Source: Gillisella vitis
GTDB taxonomy: Bacteria > Pseudomonadota > Alphaproteobacteria > Rhizobiales > Rhizobiaceae
Reading direction: 5' to 3'
Assembly (NCBI RefSeq): GCF_014204625.1
Contig: NZ_JACHLU010000024.1
Location: forward strand, 1-51,520
Length of the DNA stretch: 51,520 nt
Part shown: in pieces, positions 23,868-32,803 of the stretch
Layout of the letters: every line of letters begins with the position of its first letter
Numbering within the stretch: the first letter of the stretch is position 1
Program-made: the position numbers and the translations under genes
Notes under the pieces: model-generated
The model's database searches: none
What the model saw: the letters and a program-made list of their open reading frames with translations, nothing else
What the model was told of the DNA's origin: nothing

Positions 23868-24584
23868 TCAGGCCGCAGAACCGACCATTCGCAACAGGCG
23901 CGGCCGCAGTGAACGCACAACCCGCACTGGCAAAAGGCGCATAACCTCCTCGGCAAAGGCTTTGGAATTGTCGCGGGCCTTGTCCAGATTGCTCACCTTG
24001 GCCGGGTTCATGGTATAAAGCGTGGACCCGGTTTCAAAAATATCCCGAAAGGCGGTTCGCTCGGCAATCGGCGTGTTGACGACATTAACCCCGCGTGCGG
24101 CAAGAATACCCTTGATGGCCAGCAGGGTTTTGGTGGTGACCATGGAGACCACCCGTGTCAGCACCACCGAATGGGGAATAACCAGATTGCCAGCAATCCG
24201 CATCTGCTCAATCAGGTCAATAATCTGGGCGGCTCCCTTGGCATCCATGGCGCAACCCTGCACCGGAATCATCACATGGTCGGACAGACCAATCGCCATG
24301 GTGACCAACGCATCCCGCGCACCCGCCAGATCAATAATGACATAATCTGCCGTTTTGCGCCCCTCACGGATATGCCCCTGAAGCGAGCCAATCGAAACCT
24401 CGGAAATGACCTCGATATTCGGACAGGATGTCGTGCTCTCTGCCCATTGCGTAATCCAGCGTTGCGGATCGGCATCCAGAATGCAGACCCGATAGCCCTG
24501 CTGTGCAAGCTCTGTGGACAAAAGCAGAGCGGCTGTGGTTTTTCCAGCGCCACCCTTGGCGTTGGCAAATGAGATGACTGGCAT
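23868..24584 (-). CDS. Orphan ParA-family ATPase, VirC1-like
   Basis: A 238-residue ParA/MinD-type P-loop ATPase: deviant Walker A KGGAGKTT (10-17), Walker A' ILDADPQRWITQW, Walker B VIIDLAGARDALV. The pattern after Walker B (LTRVVSMVTTKTLLAIKG ... IAERTAFRDIFETG) resembles Agrobacterium VirC1, which recruits the T-DNA relaxosome to the cell pole. No parB, parS-like cluster, VirC2 or relaxase gene lies nearby, so this is an orphan, possibly for polar localisation of a protein or DNA complex. GAGGAT precedes the ATG at 24584. Three arginine-rich segments near the C-terminus (RVVRSLRPRLLR) may be a membrane or DNA anchor. Confidence 0.82.
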   Translation of the reverse strand: MPVISFANAKGGAGKTTAALLLSTELAQQGYRVCILDADPQRWITQWAESTTSCPNIEVISEVSIGSLQGHIREGRKTADYVIIDLAGARDALVTMAIGLSDHVMIPVQGCAMDAKGAAQIIDLIEQMRIAGNLVIPHSVVLTRVVSMVTTKTLLAIKGILAARGVNVVNTPIAERTAFRDIFETGSTLYTMNPAKVSNLDKARDNSKAFAEEVMRLLPVRVVRSLRPRLLRMVGSAA

Positions 24585-24751
24585 GGTATCCTCGATGCAA
24601 TGTCTGAGCCACTCATCGCTCGCTCTGGCACCCGGCTGCATGGTGTCTTAATGCATCATTACTAAAATTGGTTAACAAATAGAAAACACAAAATATAGTA
24701 GACACAAAACAGAGACTTGGCGAAAACTTGCTTTCACACAACACACAAATT

Positions 24752-24805
24752 GCACGGTAGAGTCTGCCTGCTCCAATCTGAATCGGGCAAACTCTATTGT
24801 CGTGC
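24752..24805. repeat. Divergent RIME-like palindrome
   Basis: TAGAGTCTGCCTG ... CGGGCAAACTCTA, followed by TTGTCGT, resembles the first palindrome of the complete repeats (TAGAGTCTGTCAGG ... CTGACAGACTCTA), then ATTGTCGT. The match is imperfect and the second palindrome is missing. It lies just past the alcohol dehydrogenase stop codon and could act as its terminator. Confidence 0.45.
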
Positions 24806-24834
24806 AGGACGGCTTTTGTCTGTGGTAACGCCCT

Positions 24835-25980
24835 TCAGAAACAACCCGAAAGCAGCTCCATCGTATTGGCCTGCGTCAGCTTGACTGGATTGCCCATCGC
24901 ACCGGGATCAGCAATGGCAATAGTGGCAATCGCTTCAATCTGATCATTGGGAATCCCCAGTTCGGACAGATTTTGCGGAATGGCAAGGTCTGCACGAAAC
25001 TGTAACAGGAAGTCATAAAACCCGTCAAAGCCGCCAGGAATTTCAAGATAACCCGCGAGTTTATCAATCTTGCGCGCAATCATTTTTTGATTGAACCGCA
25101 GCACCATCGGCATCAGCACCGCATTGGTTGTGCCATGATGCGTATTGTACATGGCACCAATGGGTTGAGACAGCGCATGAATGGCCCCCAGACCCTTCTG
25201 AAGCGCAATGGCCCCCATAACGGCCGAGGACATCATGTTGAGCCGCGCCTCCAGATCCACCGGGTCACGATAGGCCCGTGGCAAAAATTCCTTCACCAAA
25301 CGCATGCCCTCAATGGCAATGCCCTGCCCCAAAGGATGATAGACCGGCGAGCAATAAGCCTCCAGGCAATGGGCAAAAGCCACCATGCCGGTTCCAGCCG
25401 TGATGGATTTGGGCATTCCCACAGTCAATTCAGGATCACAGATCACCACGCCCGGCATCAGTCCGGGATGAAAAATGGCACTCTTCACATGGGTGACGCT
25501 GTTGGTGATCATGCAGGAGCGACCAACCTCAGCACCCGTTCCAGCGGTTGTCGGCACTGATACAATCGGAGCAATGGCCTGCGCATCGGCCTGCTTCCAG
25601 CCATCATCCCGCTCGGTAAAAGTCCAGACCGGCAAGGTCTGCCCAACCATCAAGGCAATGCATTTGCCAAGATCAATACCAGAGCCGCCGCCAAAGGCGA
25701 CAACACCATCATGGCCCCCCTCTCGAAAGGCCCGGATTCCGGCTTCAAGGTTCAGCTCATTGGGATTTGGATCAACATCGGCAAACATCGCATATTGCAA
25801 GCCGCCATCGCGCAAGGTTTCGCGCGCGGCACGGGTAATGGCCATGGTCGCCAGCCCCCGATCGGTGACCAGCAAGGGATTGCGCATCCCAAGCGATGCA
25901 CAGGCCTCCGCCAGCTCTTCGATACGCCCGCGCCCGACCCGAATGTCGGTCGGGTAGTTCCAATTGGCAACGATCTTCAT
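24835..25980 (-). CDS. Iron-containing alcohol dehydrogenase (group III)
   Basis: A 381-residue NAD(P)-dependent dehydrogenase. The dinucleotide site is GVVAFGGGSGIDLGK; the family signature runs from SVPTTAGTGAEVGR through a metal site that includes the GMVAFAHCLEAYCSPVYHP and GLGAIHALSQPIG histidines. Substrate range within this family is broad (alcohols, lactaldehyde, glycerol, 4-hydroxybutyrate), so none is assigned. The start at 25980 is taken because GAGGAG lies about 8 nt upstream; a GTG at 25989 is in frame. The APC permease gene lies 226 bp upstream on the same strand and has its own terminator-like hairpin between them. Confidence 0.9.
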   Translation of the reverse strand: MKIVANWNYPTDIRVGRGRIEELAEACASLGMRNPLLVTDRGLATMAITRAARETLRDGGLQYAMFADVDPNPNELNLEAGIRAFREGGHDGVVAFGGGSGIDLGKCIALMVGQTLPVWTFTERDDGWKQADAQAIAPIVSVPTTAGTGAEVGRSCMITNSVTHVKSAIFHPGLMPGVVICDPELTVGMPKSITAGTGMVAFAHCLEAYCSPVYHPLGQGIAIEGMRLVKEFLPRAYRDPVDLEARLNMMSSAVMGAIALQKGLGAIHALSQPIGAMYNTHHGTTNAVLMPMVLRFNQKMIARKIDKLAGYLEIPGGFDGFYDFLLQFRADLAIPQNLSELGIPNDQIEAIATIAIADPGAMGNPVKLTQANTMELLSGCF

Positions 25981-26155
25981 AGCGGTCACTCCTCAAGCCC
26001 GACGATGAAAGATGGAATCGAAAGAGCGCAAGCGCCAAAGCAACAGCAAATCTTTCGATTGCGCAGACTCCTCCAAGCCTGCAATCACTAGGATAGGCCA
26101 TGCCTTCTAAACAAACCCTAATCAAGTGATAGGAATTTCGGCTTTATACCAGAAA

Positions 26156-26182
26156 TAGAAAAGCCGCGCTTTCGCGCGACCT
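26156..26182 (-). terminator. Probable terminator of the APC permease gene
   Basis: On the reverse strand, GTCGCGC and GCGCGGC pair with one mismatch around a short loop and are followed by TTTTCT. It lies 24 nt after the permease stop codon. Confidence 0.55.
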
Positions 26183-26206
26183 TCCCATCGCCGCATTATG
26201 ATACCA

Positions 26207-27778
26207 TCAGACCTCGCTTATCGCTTTTTCAGCGGCAGCAATGTCCATCTGGCGCTTCGTCACTTCATCACCAATTGGTGGTCCTTTGAAGCGACGCTGC
26301 TCGAACAGCACCCAGATCACCGCCGTCAACCCAAGAAAGCCAACCGTAATATACAGCGCCCATTGGTTTGGCGGCTGTACACCGATGATGAAAATGGCAA
26401 CCATGGCGACAATCACCAGGCAACCGACCAGTTTGAAGGTGCCAATGCCCATATTCCATGGCCCCATCTTGGGCCACTTCGCCGTGCCAATCGCTTTCAT
26501 GCCCAGCACAATCGGAATGGCAAAGGACAGGAACAGGAAGATGACCGTGCAGGACACCACAATGGTGTAGGCCGACGACCCGCCAATCGTCACCAGCGAA
26601 GCACCCCAGACAAACAGCACGGAAAACACCGCCCCCACCCAGATGGCAATTGCAGGCGTGCGAAACGTGGTGCTGACACTGGACAGCGCCTTGGAAAAGG
26701 GCAAGCCCCCATCACGCGAGAAGGCAAAAATCATGCGCGATACCGATGTCACCGTCGCCAGACCGCAAATCAGCTGCGCCACAAAAATCGCCAGATACAG
26801 AAGATTGGCAATCACCGGATTTGTGACACTGTTCAGCGTCCAGAAAAACACGTTCCAGCCCTGTTTTGCAGCCTCATCCATATCCGGGATGGCCAGCAGG
26901 AAAGCCAGCAGCATGACATAACCAAACAGTGACGCCCAGAACACCGAGGAAATCATGCCCTTTGGCACGGATTCAGAGGCCTTGATGGTTTCTTCAGACG
27001 TATGGGCCGAGGCGTCATAGCCGGTGATGGTGTAAATCGGCAAAAGCAGGCTGAGGGCAAAAATATACCACATGCTGCCTGTCTGCGGCCATACCGATGA
27101 ACCACCTTCCGGCGTGCCGGAATAATTGGTAAAGGTCCAGATGCGGCTGAAATCCCATGATTGCGCGCCAAACAGGCACACCAGCGTCAAGGCAATCGCC
27201 GTGATGAAAATCAGGTAGCCAGACATATCCGTTAATGTGGCTGTCAGCTTGATGCCAAGATGATTGACCAGCGCCTGAAGGGCGGTAACACCCGTCACAA
27301 ACATGATCTGGTTGGCAAAGCCACCTGCTGTTGACGTATCAACATTCATGCCAAACCACGGCGCAATCGAGCCTGCGAAAAAGCCCCAGGTGCCAACATT
27401 GATGGCCCCCAGAACCGTCACCAGACCAATCAGGTTGAACCATGCCGTCACCCAGCCGGTAAAGCGGTTGCCCAGAATTGAGCCCCAGTGATAAAGCCCG
27501 CCTGCGGTTGGATAGGCCGAGGCAATCTGCGCCATGCCGAGTGCAAAAACACCGGAAATTGCGCAGCCCAGCGGCCAGCCGATCCCGATCGCCGCACCAC
27601 CAGCGCCGGATGTGGCCTGCGCCAATGAGTTGATGCCACCAGACAGAATGCAAATGATGGAAAAAGAAATGGCAAAATTCGAAAACGAACTCATGCGCCG
27701 CTCAAGTTCCTGAGCATAGCCCATGGAATGCAGAATATGCAGATCGTCCTGCTTATCAACGTCTGTGTAATCGGCCAT
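26207..27778 (-). CDS. APC-superfamily amino-acid/amine permease
   Basis: A 523-residue inner-membrane transporter with about twelve spans. ERRMSSFSNFAISFSIICILSGGINS marks the N-terminal core, and TITGYDASAHTSEETIKAS the conserved mid-helix region of the amino-acid/choline/GABA permease branch. Its alignment is closest to the ACT/GABA-permease side of the family; the substrate is unknown. GGGGGT lies before the ATG. The alcohol dehydrogenase downstream could oxidise an amino-alcohol product of an amine imported here, but that link is speculative. Its 5' region carries a 15-bp perfect inverted repeat (27961-28005). Confidence 0.87.
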   Translation of the reverse strand: MADYTDVDKQDDLHILHSMGYAQELERRMSSFSNFAISFSIICILSGGINSLAQATSGAGGAAIGIGWPLGCAISGVFALGMAQIASAYPTAGGLYHWGSILGNRFTGWVTAWFNLIGLVTVLGAINVGTWGFFAGSIAPWFGMNVDTSTAGGFANQIMFVTGVTALQALVNHLGIKLTATLTDMSGYLIFITAIALTLVCLFGAQSWDFSRIWTFTNYSGTPEGGSSVWPQTGSMWYIFALSLLLPIYTITGYDASAHTSEETIKASESVPKGMISSVFWASLFGYVMLLAFLLAIPDMDEAAKQGWNVFFWTLNSVTNPVIANLLYLAIFVAQLICGLATVTSVSRMIFAFSRDGGLPFSKALSSVSTTFRTPAIAIWVGAVFSVLFVWGASLVTIGGSSAYTIVVSCTVIFLFLSFAIPIVLGMKAIGTAKWPKMGPWNMGIGTFKLVGCLVIVAMVAIFIIGVQPPNQWALYITVGFLGLTAVIWVLFEQRRFKGPPIGDEVTKRQMDIAAAEKAISEV

Positions 27779-27960
27779 GATGACCCCCTGTTACGCCGAG
27801 GCAAACACCCCGGCAGCTTCTGCCTGTGCGCCTGCCGGCTTTTGCCGTTACAAACGCTTTGCGCAGCCTTCGCCGCTCCCCTGGATCTCTTTTTTTACAG
27901 TATTCTCGTGCACTGACGCATTCACTTTGTTCATGCTTTCATGCACTCGCTTTTTGTTTA

Positions 27961-28005
27961 TGCATCGATCCAAACTCAGATAAATCTTTCGTTTGGATCG
28001 ATGCA
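27961..28005. promoter_or_regulatory. 15-bp perfect inverted repeat, candidate operator or RNA stem
   Basis: TGCATCGATCCAAAC and GTTTGGATCGATGCA are separated by 15 nt. The centre is about 205 bp upstream of the permease start. No T run follows on either strand, so it is not a normal terminator. A long-arm operator or a hairpin in a leader transcript are the likely readings. Confidence 0.5.
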
Positions 28006-28354
28006 CCAGCTGCACCCCGGTCACGATCCTCTGACGGCGGGCATTTCAAAAGATGAATTATCGTTTAAGCTTGCAAACCGACATGCAATTTACATGCCTG
28101 TTTCCGCCATTTACGCACCAACTATCGCCATAAGGGCAAAATAGTCAAAAACACCCGAAAAAATCTTTTCGATCCGCAAGGACATGGATTGATTTTAAGC
28201 ATCTGATCAGAACCGGGCATCGGCGTGATAAAAATCCATGCAAGCCCAACATATCCCGTTTTTTGACAAAACATTGAGGGATACAACCATCCACAGAGGA
28301 TAAAATCCAACTATATCAAAATGTTAAATTGAATTTACCTGAATATTGCATTGC

Positions 28355-28380
28355 AAAATGACAGAGCATGTCATTTTTTA
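28355..28380 (+). terminator. Weak terminator-like hairpin
   Basis: AAAATGACA/TGTCATTTT around a 5-nt loop is followed by TTTA. It lies 280 bp before the binding-protein gene, with no annotated gene before it on the same strand. It could end a small transcript or be incidental. Confidence 0.35.
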
Positions 28381-28657
28381 AATCTCAATCGATTGACTCA
28401 AACACCATCTGTCGTCTTATCTGACTGTCACAAACCGGCAAAGACCGGATAGGGAACAGCAGATTTCACCTCAGGCACAATGGACGTTCATCATCAGTCG
28501 AACGCACCATTCATGGATGCCCGAGGCAGCGGAGGGAATAACAAATTCAGGAAAAGCAAGTTTCCACAGGGAGCGACCGCGCTTTCGTCACACAACTATC
28601 ATGTCAGCCTCATATGCAGTCGCTCGGCTTATCAGCAGACAACCAAGGAGAACACCA

Positions 28658-29761
28658 GTGAACATCCGTTTGCGCCGCATTCTTTCTCTCTCGACCGCCA
28701 TGGTCATCGCGTCGAGCACTTTTGCCGCCGCCGAGCCGAGCGCCGATCTGATCGCCGCCGCCAAGAAGGAAGGCACCTTGACCACCATCGCCCTTCCCCA
28801 TGACTGGTGCGGCTATGGCGAAGTGATCGAGGGTTTCAAGGCAAAATATGGCCTGAAAATCAACGAGCTGAACCCTGACGCTGGCTCTGGCGACGAAATC
28901 GAAGCCATCAAGGCCAACAAGGGCAACACTGGCGATCAGGCTCCTGACGTGATCGATGTCGGCCTGTCCTTTGGCCCGACAGCCAAGGCCGACAAGCTGA
29001 TTCAGCCTTACAAGGTCTCTACATGGGATTCGATTCCGGCTGAAGCCAAGGATGCAGACGGCTATTGGTATGGCGACTACTATGGCGTCATGTCTTTTGA
29101 AGTGAACAAGGATCTGGTCAAAAATCCGCCGAAGGACTGGGCCGATCTGCTGAAGCCTGAATATGCCAACATGGTGGCACTGGGCGGTGATCCGCGCACG
29201 GCAAACCAGGCTATTTCGGCGGTCTTCGCAGCCGGTCTGTCTGCTGCCAACGGTGATGTTTCCAAGGCTGGCGAAGCAGGCCTGAACTTCTTCAAGGAAT
29301 TGAACGCCAAGGGCAATTTCGTACCCGTGGTTGGCAAGCCTGCAACACTTGCACAGGGCACCACCCCCATCATCCTGCGCTGGGACTATAACGCGCTTGC
29401 TGGCCGCGATTCGCTGAAGGGCAACCCGCCGGTTGACGTTATCGTTCCTGCCTCTGGCGTTGTTGCCGGTGTGTATGTACAGGCCATTTCGGCCTATGCG
29501 CCACATCCAAATGCTGCCAAGCTGTGGATGGAATATCTCTATTCCGACGAAGGCCAGATTGGCTGGCTGAAGGGCTATTGCCACCCGATCCGCTTCAACG
29601 ATCTGGCGAAAAACGGCAAGATTCCAGCCGACGTTCTGGCCAAGCTGCCTGACCCGAAGGCCTATGAAAAGGCTGTCTTCCCGACGCTTGCCCAGCAGGA
29701 CGACTACAAGAAGGTCATCACCGAAGGCTGGGACAAGGTCGTTGGTGCCGCCGTAAAATAA
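28658..29761 (+). CDS. ABC-transporter periplasmic substrate-binding protein
   Basis: A 367-residue solute-binding protein with an N-terminal signal peptide (residues about 1-23, RRILSLSTAMVIASSTFAAA). The rest is typical of family 1/PotD-AfuA-like binding proteins (KKEGTLTTIALPHDWCGYGE, then DVIDVGLSFGPTAKADKL and VVGKPATLAQGTTPIILRWDY). GTG at 28658 is the start because AAGGAG lies about 7 nt upstream; longer in-frame starts lack a site. It is the first gene of a four-gene importer. A transcription terminator and a RIME repeat separate it from the permease genes, which usually lets the binding protein be made in excess. Confidence 0.88.
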   Translation: MNIRLRRILSLSTAMVIASSTFAAAEPSADLIAAAKKEGTLTTIALPHDWCGYGEVIEGFKAKYGLKINELNPDAGSGDEIEAIKANKGNTGDQAPDVIDVGLSFGPTAKADKLIQPYKVSTWDSIPAEAKDADGYWYGDYYGVMSFEVNKDLVKNPPKDWADLLKPEYANMVALGGDPRTANQAISAVFAAGLSAANGDVSKAGEAGLNFFKELNAKGNFVPVVGKPATLAQGTTPIILRWDYNALAGRDSLKGNPPVDVIVPASGVVAGVYVQAISAYAPHPNAAKLWMEYLYSDEGQIGWLKGYCHPIRFNDLAKNGKIPADVLAKLPDPKAYEKAVFPTLAQQDDYKKVITEGWDKVVGAAVK

Positions 29762-29776
29762 TCCGATTAAACTTTG

Positions 29777-29811
29777 AGGCTTCCCCGGCCGGTTTCGGGG
29801 AAGCCTTTTTA
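29777..29811 (+). terminator. Internal terminator/attenuator in the ABC-transporter operon
   Basis: Perfect stem AGGCTTCCCCG/CGGGGAAGCCT with an 8-nt loop followed by TTTTT. It lies 16 nt after the binding-protein stop codon and before the RIME repeat. Confidence 0.85.
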
Positions 29812-29914
29812 GAGTCTGTCAGGTTCAATGTGAACCTGACAGACTCTAAATTTCTTTATTGTCGTTTGTCTTATCGGGAAAACCGGTTTTCACTTTTCCC
29901 TGACAAACTCTAAA
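29808..29914 (-). repeat. RIME-type two-palindrome repeat, complete copy
   Basis: First palindrome TAGAGTCTGTCAGGTTCA with TGAACCTGACAGACTCTA, second palindrome GTTTGTCTTATCGGGAAAA with TTTTCCCTGACAAACTC. Total about 107 bp, the same length and order as the copy at 6083-6189. It is inserted between the binding-protein and first permease genes and could stabilise the upstream message. Confidence 0.8.
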
Positions 29915-29946
29915 TGCGACGAAATTGACTGGCAGGGAATGTTCAT

Positions 29947-30816
29947 ATGCAATTGAATAAGGCGGAGCGACATCGAAAGTTTTTCGACTGGCTGGGCATT
30001 GCGCCCTTCATGCTTTTCGCCCTGATGTTTTTGATTGCGCCAACGCTCTATCTGGTCACGGGGGCGTTTCAGGATGCAGAGGGCCATTTCACACTGGCCA
30101 ATATTGTCGGCCTTTTTACCGACAAGATCATGTCCTCTTTTTCCATCAGCATTCGCATCAGTATCGCCTCGGCCATTGGCGGGGTTCTGCTCGGTTTTTA
30201 CATCGCCTGGGCGCTGGTTTTAGGCGGATTGCCTTCATTTGTGCGCTCTGCTGTCATGACATTTTGCGGCGTTGCCTCGAATTTTGCAGGCGTGCCGCTG
30301 GCTTTTGCATTTTTGTCCACTCTTGGTCGCCTTGGCCTGATCACTGTGCTGCTCCGCGACTGGTTTGGTATCAACCTTTATGCCAGTGGCTTTAATCTGC
30401 TCAGCTTCACCGGCCTGACCCTGACCTATATGTATTTTCAGATTCCCCTGATGGTGCTGATCATCACCCCGGCACTGGAAGGTATCCGCAAGGAATGGCG
30501 GGAAGCGGCCGAAAGTCTGGGTGCCACCCATTTTCAATACTGGATGAAAGTGGCCCTGCCGATTTTGTTCCCCAGTCTGGCGGGCGCGTTCATGCTGCTG
30601 TTTGCCAATTCCTTTGGGGCAATTGCAACCGCGTTTTCACTCACCGGCAGCTCACTCAACATTGTGCCGATTCAGCTCTATGCCCAGATCCGGGGTGACG
30701 TGCTGCATAATGCCAATCTGGGCTATGCGCTGGCCTTTGGCATGATTGTCGTGACCGCCATCTCCAACATTATCTACATCACGTTGCGCGTTCGTGCAGA
30801 ACGGTGGCAAAAATGA
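29947..30816 (+). CDS. ABC-transporter permease, binding-protein-dependent (1st)
   Basis: A 289-residue inner-membrane permease with about six hydrophobic spans. The MetI-type cytoplasmic loop that contacts the ATPase is REAAESLGATHFQYWMKVALPILFPSLAGAF (EAA loop near residue 190). CAGGGAA precedes the ATG. It overlaps the following permease gene by ATGA. The pair resembles the PotB/PotC-type heterodimeric permeases of polyamine, iron and phosphonate importers. The substrate cannot be told from these genes alone. Confidence 0.88.
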   Translation: MQLNKAERHRKFFDWLGIAPFMLFALMFLIAPTLYLVTGAFQDAEGHFTLANIVGLFTDKIMSSFSISIRISIASAIGGVLLGFYIAWALVLGGLPSFVRSAVMTFCGVASNFAGVPLAFAFLSTLGRLGLITVLLRDWFGINLYASGFNLLSFTGLTLTYMYFQIPLMVLIITPALEGIRKEWREAAESLGATHFQYWMKVALPILFPSLAGAFMLLFANSFGAIATAFSLTGSSLNIVPIQLYAQIRGDVLHNANLGYALAFGMIVVTAISNIIYITLRVRAERWQK

Positions 30817-31601
30817 AAATCCAAAAGTTTTTCGCCTGGCTGGCCATTGCCATCGGCTCATTTTACTTTCTGGTGCCGCTGATTGCGACATTCGAGTTTT
30901 CGCTGCGAATGCGCCGGGGTGAATATTCATTTGATGCCTATCGCACGGTGTTTTCCGATACAACGTTTCGGGATTCGTTCAGCTTCTCGCTGATGATGGC
31001 GGTTTTGACAATCATCTTCATCACCCTGCTGATTGTTCCCACCGCCTATTGGGTGCGCCTGCGCCTGCCGCAAATGCGGCCGGTGGTCGAATTTATCACC
31101 ATGCTGCCGCTGGTTGTGCCTGCCATTGTGGTGATTTTTGGCTATCTGCGGCTTTACAATTCATCGTCTTTCCTGCCGCTGACCGCCACCACATCCGGCA
31201 CCAACCTGCTGTTTTTGCTTGGCCTGATGATGCTGTCCCTGCCCTACACCTATCGCTCGATTGATGCGGCCATGCGCACCATTGATGTGCGCACCCTGAC
31301 AGAAGCGGCCCAAAGCCTTGGTGCCGGCTGGGGCACCATTCTGTTTCGCTGTATTTTTCCCAATGTGCTGTCCGGCATTCTGTCCGGGGCGTTCATCACT
31401 TTTGCCATTGTGATTGGTGAGTTCACCATTCCGTCGCTATTGAACCGCCCGGCCTTTGGGCCCTATCTGCAATTGATCGGAGCCAACAAGGCTTATGAGC
31501 CGCCAGCCCTTGCCATCATTGCCTTCGCCATGACGTGGGCCAGCATTGCGCTGCTCAATCTCGTCGCCCGCTTTACCAAACACATGCCCGCAAAGGCCTG
31601 A
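30813..31601 (+). CDS. ABC-transporter permease, binding-protein-dependent (2nd)
   Basis: A 262-residue permease with about six spans. The MetI-type EAA loop is TEAAQSLGAGWGTILFRCIFPNVLSGILSGAF. The ATG overlaps the upstream stop (ATGA), so it is coupled to the first permease. A GTG nine bases earlier is in frame but less likely. It has the shorter PotC-like N-terminus. The ATPase gene follows after an 8-nt gap. Confidence 0.88.
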   Translation: MKIQKFFAWLAIAIGSFYFLVPLIATFEFSLRMRRGEYSFDAYRTVFSDTTFRDSFSFSLMMAVLTIIFITLLIVPTAYWVRLRLPQMRPVVEFITMLPLVVPAIVVIFGYLRLYNSSSFLPLTATTSGTNLLFLLGLMMLSLPYTYRSIDAAMRTIDVRTLTEAAQSLGAGWGTILFRCIFPNVLSGILSGAFITFAIVIGEFTIPSLLNRPAFGPYLQLIGANKAYEPPALAIIAFAMTWASIALLNLVARFTKHMPAKA

Positions 31602-31609
31602 GATCGCCC

Positions 31610-32668
31610 ATGTCCTTTTTGACCCTTACCCACCTCAAGAAAAGCTACGGCACCGTTCAGGTCGTGCATGATTTCAACATGTCGATCAACAAGGGCGAGT
31701 TCATTTCCTTTCTCGGACCATCCGGTTGCGGCAAAACCACGATTTTGCGCATGATTGCGGGCTTTGAGACCATCACCGATGGCACAATCACCATCGCTGG
31801 CAAGAACCAGAATGACCTGAAACCCAACCAGCGCAACATTGGCATGGTGTTTCAGGCCTACGCCCTGTTTCCCAATATGACCGTGTTTGACAATGTCGCT
31901 TTCGGTTTGAAAATTGCCAAACTGCCCAAAGCGGAAATCGAGACCCGCGTGATGGAAATGCTCAAGCTGATCCATCTGGAGCATCTGAAAGACCGCTACC
32001 CCTATCAAATGTCAGGCGGCCAACAGCAGCGTGTGGCGTTGGCCCGTGCGCTTGCTCCCAAGCCGCAAGTGCTGCTGCTGGACGAGCCGCTTTCGGCACT
32101 CGATGCGAAAATCCGCGTGTCCTTGCGCGAAGAAATCCGCCAGATTCAGCGCCAGCTTGGCATTACCACGGTTTTCGTCACCCATGATCAGGAAGAGGCT
32201 CTTTCCATCTCTGACCGTATCGTGGTGATGAATGCGGGTCGGGCTGATCAAATCGGCACCCCGTTCGAGATTTACAACAACCCGCAAACCCGTTTCGTTG
32301 CCTCTTTTGTCGGCACGCTGAACCTGATCGAAGCCAAAATCGTTGATCACAGCAGCAATACACTGCAAATCGGCGATCAACAGGTGCAAATCAAGCAGCC
32401 GGTTGGCAAACCAACGGGTGAAACCGTGACAATCGCGCTTCGGCCCGAAGCAGGCTCGCTCTCTGAGAGCGCAAAGAGCGATGTGCAATTGACCGGCACC
32501 GTCTCATCCAGCCACTTCCTCGGCTCCGTCATTCGCACGCGGCTGGATGTGGGTGGCACAACGCTGTGCTTTGACAGCTTCAACGATCCGGCCATCAAGC
32601 CTCCAGCCCTTGGAGAAAGGATCACACTGAAATTTGGTGCTGACGATTTGATGATCATCGCGGATTAA
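31610..32668 (+). CDS. ABC-transporter ATP-binding protein with TOBE domain (PotA/FbpC type)
   Basis: A 352-residue ATPase: Walker A GPSGCGKTT, Q-loop AYALFPNMTVFDNV, signature MSGGQQQRVALARAL, Walker B LLLDEPLSALDAKIR, H-loop VTHDQEEALSISD. A C-terminal TOBE-type domain starts around residue 275. It powers the permease pair and binding protein encoded just upstream. The start is the ATG at 31610 after the permease stop; the longer in-frame reading overlaps the permease. No substrate-specific signature is recognisable. Confidence 0.92.
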   Translation: MSFLTLTHLKKSYGTVQVVHDFNMSINKGEFISFLGPSGCGKTTILRMIAGFETITDGTITIAGKNQNDLKPNQRNIGMVFQAYALFPNMTVFDNVAFGLKIAKLPKAEIETRVMEMLKLIHLEHLKDRYPYQMSGGQQQRVALARALAPKPQVLLLDEPLSALDAKIRVSLREEIRQIQRQLGITTVFVTHDQEEALSISDRIVVMNAGRADQIGTPFEIYNNPQTRFVASFVGTLNLIEAKIVDHSSNTLQIGDQQVQIKQPVGKPTGETVTIALRPEAGSLSESAKSDVQLTGTVSSSHFLGSVIRTRLDVGGTTLCFDSFNDPAIKPPALGERITLKFGADDLMIIAD

Positions 32669-32803
32669 CCATTTTGAGCAGTTAGGAATTGCCCCCCCCT
32701 AAAAAGGCCCGGACTTTAACAAGGAGCCTCACTATATTACGTTAAATTAATATATAAGAAATAGACTCATGCGCTATACCCTCATGACATGGGAGATAGA
32801 CGC

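Larger units (their letters stand above)
27779..28657. other. Long divergent intergenic region
   Basis: About 880 bases between the permease (leftward) and the ABC binding-protein gene (rightward). No coding frame with a ribosome site was found. It is AT-rich and holds an unusual 15-bp perfect inverted repeat (27961-28005) and a small hairpin (28355-28380). It is long for a simple double promoter, so regulatory RNA or several operators are possible. Confidence 0.5.

Noticed and set aside
28517..28657. Longer start of the ABC binding protein
   Set aside because: The GTG at 28658 has AAGGAG at correct spacing and begins a standard signal peptide.
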